Of a stretch of 64,000 nucleotides of DNA, positions 58,910 to 64,000 are shown in pieces; the stretch's first letter is position 1, and every line of letters begins with the position of its first letter. The notes beneath the pieces were generated by a model, which was not told where the DNA came from, searched no databases, and saw only the letters and a program-made list of their open reading frames with translations. Origin of the DNA: Gigaspora margarita (taxonomy: Eukaryota > Glomeromycota > Glomeromycetes > Diversisporales > Gigasporaceae); assembly GCA_009809945.1 (NCBI GenBank), contig WTPW01000030.1, positions 144,037 to 208,036 of the forward strand. The letters run 5' to 3'. The translations under genes and the position numbers were made by a program.

Positions 58910-59760
58910 TCCATTATTCTTTATTATTCTTCGATATCTTTTACCCACTTTAAAGCACTATATTTATACATTTATGATTTACATCCAATCTAAATATAGA
59001 ACTTTATTAATCGGAAAAATACATAGAATAAATTATTACAACATACTGTATATGTAACTTATTTTCGAACCTTTTGATTTTTTTGAAAAATTGTAAAGTT
59101 TATTAACAAAAATTGTTCAAATGGCACCAAATTTTTGTAGTGAGTGTATTTTGATATCCTGAACAATTTTACATAATGACATTTGAGCTTTACTTAGTAA
59201 AATTTAGACTTTTATATATAGCAACTGCAGGCGATCTTTTTAAGATTTTTTCTTATTTCCGGTGGTGGCTTATTTTCGGACACCTACAATATGTAGTCTT
59301 GGAACATTCCCACCACGCAGCTATAAAAAATTAGTACAACAATGCACATACATTTGTCGTGAAATAAACTCAAATAGTTATCTTTTGGAGTTTTGAATTG
59401 ATATATTATTTGTACACGTAGACAAAATATAAGGTATATTATCTTTTGTTATGCGATAATTTATCTTTCCTGTTTAAGTATAATTAAGCTTTGAATTTAT
59501 CGTTTATTTTTATTGTGAAAACAATACTATAATATTTTTTATCTTGATAATAATAGAATTTGATTTAAATCGCCAAAAAGTTGCTTAATAAAAAAAATCA
59601 TTTTTGATTCAGGTTACTTTATTAATAAAGAATCAAATTAACAGTTCAAAGATTGACATCATATAAAATGGTTAACATAATTTCTAGTTCTTTTTTATAT
59701 AATGACTGGAAAATAACAAGAAACATTTGCAACCAATTCTACTTTATTAAAGCGAATGAG
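58910..59760. other. 3' flank of B4, no recognised gene
   Basis: A+T-rich sequence. 59265-59285 has GGCTTATTTTCGGAC, a faint relative of the CCGTATT MITE end. The last 300 bp resemble the sequence after other type B genes (TTATTAAAGCGA before the stop). Confidence 0.5.
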
Positions 59761-61265
59761 TTAAATTTTGCGAATTTGAAATACTTCATATTCATCTATA
59801 GAAAACCAACCATCTACACTTCTAATTGAATGATAACCAAATTTACTTGAATGAAACCAACTTTTAGTATCATAATTACTTCCAAAGGAACTAACACCAA
59901 ACCATGGACCACAAGATACGTCACTATAATAAATTGCTCTAAGTTTATCAGTTACACGACTAAGAATAGATTGATTCAAATTTTCATTTTTTAAAGAAAA
60001 AATAAAGCTACCAGTTGTTTCACCAAACATCCAATTATCAGCTTTCCAAATAGAAGGATTATAACCACCAAGTATTTCATTTGTTCCATTAACCTTTACA
60101 GCAACAATGGTACCCGGTATATTGTCACATAGCCTATGAAATGCTTCACCCGTAAACCCATCCCTAGTACCTTTAAGTAAAAGACTAAATTGATATGGAA
60201 TCTCTGCAATATCATAAATTGCAGAACGTTGATCAATCCATGAAGAAATTTCTGCTGCATGTTGTAATGTGATTATTGAAGATGATGGTTTAATAATGGA
60301 AACTTTTCTAGGAGAAATTTGTACCATTGCTTTTTTGCGAGGAGGTAAAATTGAAGAAGTAATAGATATATTTGGAGCTATCAATTTTGAAATAATGTCA
60401 TCCCATATATAATCTTCAAGAATATTTCGATAAGGTTTAATTTTCTTTAAGACATCTTCACCAGAAACTTGAAAGTATCTAATATGAGGAAGACAATTTT
60501 GAAGGGTAGATTTTAAAGACTTAAAATTATCATTATTCCATTCTTCAATTTTTGATGGTAAATTAGGAGTTTTTACTTTTCCCCATAGAATGACCTTATC
60601 CCAAATTTCTGATTCGTCCATTTTTAAATCATCATTCTTTAAAAGTGCAATTAAAGCATTTTCTTGAAGATTAGTAAAATCATCAGAATCGAAAATCATT
60701 CTCGGTTGTTGTATAATAACGTCATTGCAAAAATTCTGTAAGTCTATAAAGTTTTCATTCTGAAAACTTATTTGGTAAACACGAGAAAAATTTAAGCGAA
60801 GCCAAGATGTACTGTTTTTAATAAGTATATGTTGAAAATGGCTAATTAACTCTGGGAACATGAATTCATTAATAGTGATCAATAGATCAAATATGGCTGA
60901 AGCTTCATAATTCTTTAAAGAAATTATACCACTATAAATGTACCTACAATAACATTTTAGTTTATGATACGATTATTTTAATTAATCATAATAAAAATCA
61001 ATAAAATTGTAGCTTACTTAATTATGGCATTAAACATTTCAGCAGAAATATGAGGTAATTTAATTTCAATGATATTATTTTTTTTATTTGCGTTTGCTAA
61101 TTTTTGACGAAAGTATGGTGAACGTTGGTATAAGATTACTGAATGCGCTTTAAAAAGGCAAGTATTCGATTGTTCTCCAACTTCAAATGTCACATCATAA
61201 CCATATTCACTTTCAAGAAGATTAGTAAAATCTTGCGAAAGTTTCCCAAAAAATTCTGATGTCAT
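59761..61265 (-). CDS. BTB-BACK-TLDc protein, type B, whole gene (B4)
   Basis: Exon 1 is 61018-61265 (248 nt), intron 60944-61017 (74 nt, GTAAGC donor, TAG acceptor), exon 2 59761-60943 (1183 nt); 476 residues. It starts MTSEFFGKLSQDFTNLLESE. BTB is about residues 18-120 (VTFEVGEQSNTCLFKAHSVI, YFRQKLANANKKN), BACK about 140-250 (CNDVIIQQPRMIF, EIWDKVILWGKV, LPHIRYFQVS) and TLDc about 297-475 (IITLQHAAEISSWIDQR, LLLKGTRDGFTG, EILGGYNPSIW, SFIFSLKN, GPWFGVSSFG, GWFSIDEYEVFQI). Known BTB-BACK proteins bind Cullin-3 and TLDc proteins respond to oxidative stress; the substrate is unknown. No lesions. It matches the size of A2 exactly and is divergent from A4. The only whole type B gene here. Confidence 0.92.
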
Positions 61266-62442
61266 TTTCGTTGTTATGATAATTTAGAAGTGAGCAAAAA
61301 GTATTTAAGATATCTTAATGTACACAAACCGAATTCAGTAACAAACTAGTTTGTCCATGTGGCGATATCAATACATAATTAAAAAAAATTTTGAATCTCA
61401 TGACTATGAGAGAATATATTTAAAATAGATGACATAATGCTGAACGTATCAATTAAACAATGGCGTGATACGTAATAATAATTGTAATAATATCATAATG
61501 CATAATTATTATCATTTTTATGTTATTTTTATACTATCCTATTTTCAACTCATCTAAATTTAAAACCAGGTACATCACGAGATTTAATTAACGTTAAAAA
61601 TTATTAATGTTAAGGTTAAGGGGCTAAGGTTAGAAAGCTTCTAGATGTAAAAAATCGTCTCCCGATATTTTTTACATTTTTTTTTTTTTTTGCTTCCTCG
61701 ACTGATTCGGATATACGTGGCTTTAACCCCCAAATCAGGCAGCTTATTAAATATGCATGCTTATCTGAATTCATATGATTGTCCCATAACATTACGTAGC
61801 TATCTGCCTGTTCAATCATGATTAATTATCGTTCATACCGGCCAATCGGATTACTACAGCAGATCCCTGCTTAGCCTCAATTTCCCCGATGACCTTTCTG
61901 ATCTCATAATACCGATAGCCTTATTTCTGACAAGACATAATTATGATTGCCTATTTTGCCGATAGAAGCTTTCACTAAATGCTTATTTTTTCAATCAACC
62001 TAATTTCAGAAAGCCCTATTCATTGACGTGAGATATATTAACAATCTATGGTTTTAAATATTCGGTGAAATTGTAGTTACAGTTAAATGACTGAATGGGC
62101 AAATTGATTATTGATCAAATGAGATTTTGGGAAAATGAGATACAGTAAACCTCCATTAGTGCACCTTCTATAAGTGCATATACCCTCTCTAAATGCACAC
62201 TCTTATTCTGGCCCAAATATATACATGCTCTCTATAAATACACTTTTTCTAAATGTTCTCTAAGTGCACGTTGTTAAAGCTTGGTCTCAAGAGAATGCAC
62301 TTGTAGAGGTTTTTGCTGTATCAAAAATACGTCTTGTTGGTGAAATGATATTACAGAAAAATTGATTTCAGGAGGTTAACCCTTAACCCTATTAGATCTG
62401 TCAACTCGAAATGTACTAAGATTTTTCTGATCTTTTCCAAGA
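61266..62442. other. 5' flank of B4 and unassigned DNA
   Basis: 61600-61960 is less A+T-rich, with a T run at 61678-61691. A 67-residue minus-strand frame (61616-61819, ending GRRFFTSRSFLTLAP) is not recognised. No gene can be supported. Confidence 0.4.
62143..62318. mobile_element. Pogo-like MITE, TA TSD
   Basis: 176 bp, CAGTAAACCTC at the left and, inverted, CAGCAAAAACCTC at the right, flanked by TA (62141-62142 and 62319-62320). It contains GTGCA words with CTCTCTAAATGCA. Relatives are at 53773-53938 and 46303-46565. Confidence 0.75.
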
Positions 62443-62570
62443 CGTTTTAACTTTATGGATGTGAACATGATTACAATGTAACAATTGATAACATTAATTT
62501 TTGCATCAACGCTCACAAATGCCACTAAGAGAAACAACATTATTGAAATAAAATTTTAACATTAAGATTT
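62443..62570 (+). pseudogene. Relic of a type A first exon
   Basis: TTTATGGATGTGAACATGAT and the following ATTACAATGTA match the LYESEHDYNVAIE codons of A4. After a deletion, AACAACATTATTGAAAT matches KNNIIEIK. Start and splice site are lost. Confidence 0.75.
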
Positions 62571-62645
62571 AAAATTCAGTGGCCAATTAGACATTAATTT
62601 TAGTCGTAATAACTTAACTATTAATTGCTATTTAATATGTAAATT

Positions 62646-62775
62646 GTTGAACGTCAATCAACACAAGGCGAAATTTCCGTTGTATGTTGTTAATCATAGA
62701 GAAAGATTGTGTAATAATCGACGTTTTTTTTTGATGAAAAAGTTGTATCATTGCTTTTTTACGATTAAATTTCTA
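62646..62775 (-). pseudogene. Relic of a type B TLDc segment
   Basis: Read on the plus strand, TTGAACGTCAATCAACAC, GAAATTTCCGTTGTATGTTG and GAAAAAGTTGTATCATTGCT match in order the reverse complement of the TLDc start of B4 (near 60225-60340). The remains of a type B gene facing the type A relic at 62443-62570. Confidence 0.65.
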
Positions 62776-63199
62776 ATAAAGTGTTTCTTTATAACATCGT
62801 TCCGCGCATTGTTTCAAGATTTTTTTTTTTTTTTGGTAGCGACTTAGTTTTTTTTTTAAAGAATTTATAAAATAATATTTTTATCTACAATACTATAATT
62901 TTTTGCCAAGTATTGTTTAGACAATATATTATAATATTTAAATATTTTAAAATAAGCTAATTAAAATTTAACATTTATTTTTGGCATATTTAAATTTGCT
63001 ATTATAAAATATTTTATAAAGTTTTAATAGATAATGTCGCCAAATAATGCCAGAAGTATATTGCGTAATATGAGGATAATAATATCAAAATAAAATCTAT
63101 TAGATAGTGAATTGATATAAAAATATACCACCAAATTTATTCACAATTAAAGCAAAAAAAAAAAACAATGATTCAGATAATAAAATGGTATAATCATTA

Positions 63200-63393
63200 C
63201 CGTAAATCGCCATATTCAGACCGGGTCTAGTATACAGCCGAAAATTCATAAAATTAAAAGAAAAACTTTAAAGAGTAACACATTTTGCATATTTAAAAAA
63301 TCAGGTTTGATTAATACATCCGCACCCGGATATACTTACGTACGTTCGTACGTACATTGTGGGTTTAGGGGTCTTGTATATGGCAATTTACGG
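63200..63393. mobile_element. TA-flanked MITE, CCGTAAAT ends
   Basis: 194 bp, CCGTAAAT(C/T)GCCATAT inverted, flanked by TA (63198-63199 and 63394-63395). It contains a TACGTACGTTCGTACGTAC stretch near 63340. About 230 bp before the A4 start. Confidence 0.8.
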
Positions 63394-63622
63394 TAACACA
63401 TCTGACTACTTCAGTTTTTAGTAGTCTTTAGTATAGTCCGAAACCGAATTTTAACACATTTACAGTATTTATAAGAAGACTAAATAAGTAACTCTTGTTT
63501 TGTGTTCAAATTTTTGATGTACATGCGTATAAAATGGCAATTTATTGTAGCACTTACAACTTTTATGCATATGTATTAATTCACAACTAAAAATATATAT
63601 TTGACGAAATTTTTGCAGAAAG

Positions 63623-64000
63623 ATGAACTTAAATCTTTTTGAACAACTTTCCCAAGATATTTTTCAACTTTATGAAAGTGAACATGATTACAATGTAGCA
63701 ATTGAAGTTGGAGATCAACCAAATAACCAACTTTTTAAAGCACATTCAGTAATATTGCACCAACGTTCATTGTATTTTCGACAGAATTTAACAAATGCCA
63801 CCAAGAAAAACAACATTATTGAAATTAAATTACCTCATGTTTCTATCAAAGAATTTAACATTATTATGAAGTAAGATATAGTATTTAATGTTTATAACTT
63901 ACCAATTGAACTTAAATTAGCATTAATCATTATAAATTAATTGCTATTTAAATTAAGTATTTAATATATTCGATATATAATTTAAACAGCAATTAAACTA
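63623..64000 (+). CDS. BTB-BACK-TLDc protein, type A, partial at window end (A4)
   Basis: Exon 1 is 63623-63870 (248 nt, the family length), starting MNLNLFEQLSQDIFQLYESE and running through the BTB half VAIEVGDQPNNQLFKAHSVI to KKNNIIEIKLPHVSIKEFNI. The donor GTAAGA follows at 63871. The next 130 bases are A+T-rich and contain no acceptor followed by the expected YIYGG codons, so the intron is longer than the 66-74 nt seen elsewhere or has been invaded, and exon 2 lies beyond the window. No lesion in exon 1. Divergent from B4. Confidence 0.8.

Noticed and set aside
61616-61819. 67-residue minus-strand frame
   Set aside because: No domain recognised, contains a poly-lysine run from a T tract, and no relatives in the window.

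Overview
The window looks like nuclear DNA of an arbuscular mycorrhizal fungus (Glomeromycotina, most like Rhizophagus irregularis). By eye it is strongly A+T-rich. Its only host protein families are three that this lineage is known to have expanded hugely: BTB-BACK-TLDc proteins, TKL-like kinases and Sel1-repeat proteins. Introns are short (54-74 nt), and the space between genes is packed with transposon debris. The species call is inference from these traits; no search was run.

The backbone is an array of BTB-BACK-TLDc copies in two subfamilies. Type A (plus strand; first residues MTLKFFEQLSQ or MNLNLFEQLSQ) lies at 24599-26105, 29755-30281, 33139-34637, 43729-44886 and 63623 onward. Type B (minus strand; MTSEFFKKLSQ-like) lies at 446-2051, 28046-29363, 36395-38105, 45967-47514 and 59761-61265. 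Three A+/B- convergent pairs (A1/B1, A2/B2, A3/B3) share their flanking DNA and so are segmental duplicates. Only A2 (33139-34637) and B4 (59761-61265) read as whole genes; both are a 248-nt exon plus an 1183-nt exon coding 476 residues. A4 at the right edge is an apparently good first exon cut by the window end. The other copies are decayed, and smaller crumbs lie at 53739-53770, 62443-62570 and 62646-62775.

Between B3 and B4 are a decayed protein kinase (49589-50662) and a decayed Sel1-repeat gene (50974-52219), both on the minus strand, followed by mobile-element debris to 59.7 kb.

The 22.5 kb between B0 and A1 is the most rearranged part. Ancestral 5' flank, recognised by comparison with the flanks of B2 and B3, is broken into pieces at 2052-2486, 7025-7146, 8466-8803, 9071-9102 and 22946-24598 by successive insertions. 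The largest is a TA-flanked inverted-repeat element (9103-22943) that itself holds a full-length but dead LINE (13001-20927) and at least five other elements.

Because the duplicated copies supply uninserted counterparts, many small inverted-repeat elements can be delimited to the base with their target-site duplications: TA (Tc1/mariner/pogo-like), TAA (Harbinger-like), 8 bp (hAT-like) and 9-10 bp (Mutator-like). No RNA gene, CRISPR array or prokaryotic feature was found. I see no clearly new biological system; the strongest novelty is the duplication and insertion history and several short-word subterminal repeat arrays.
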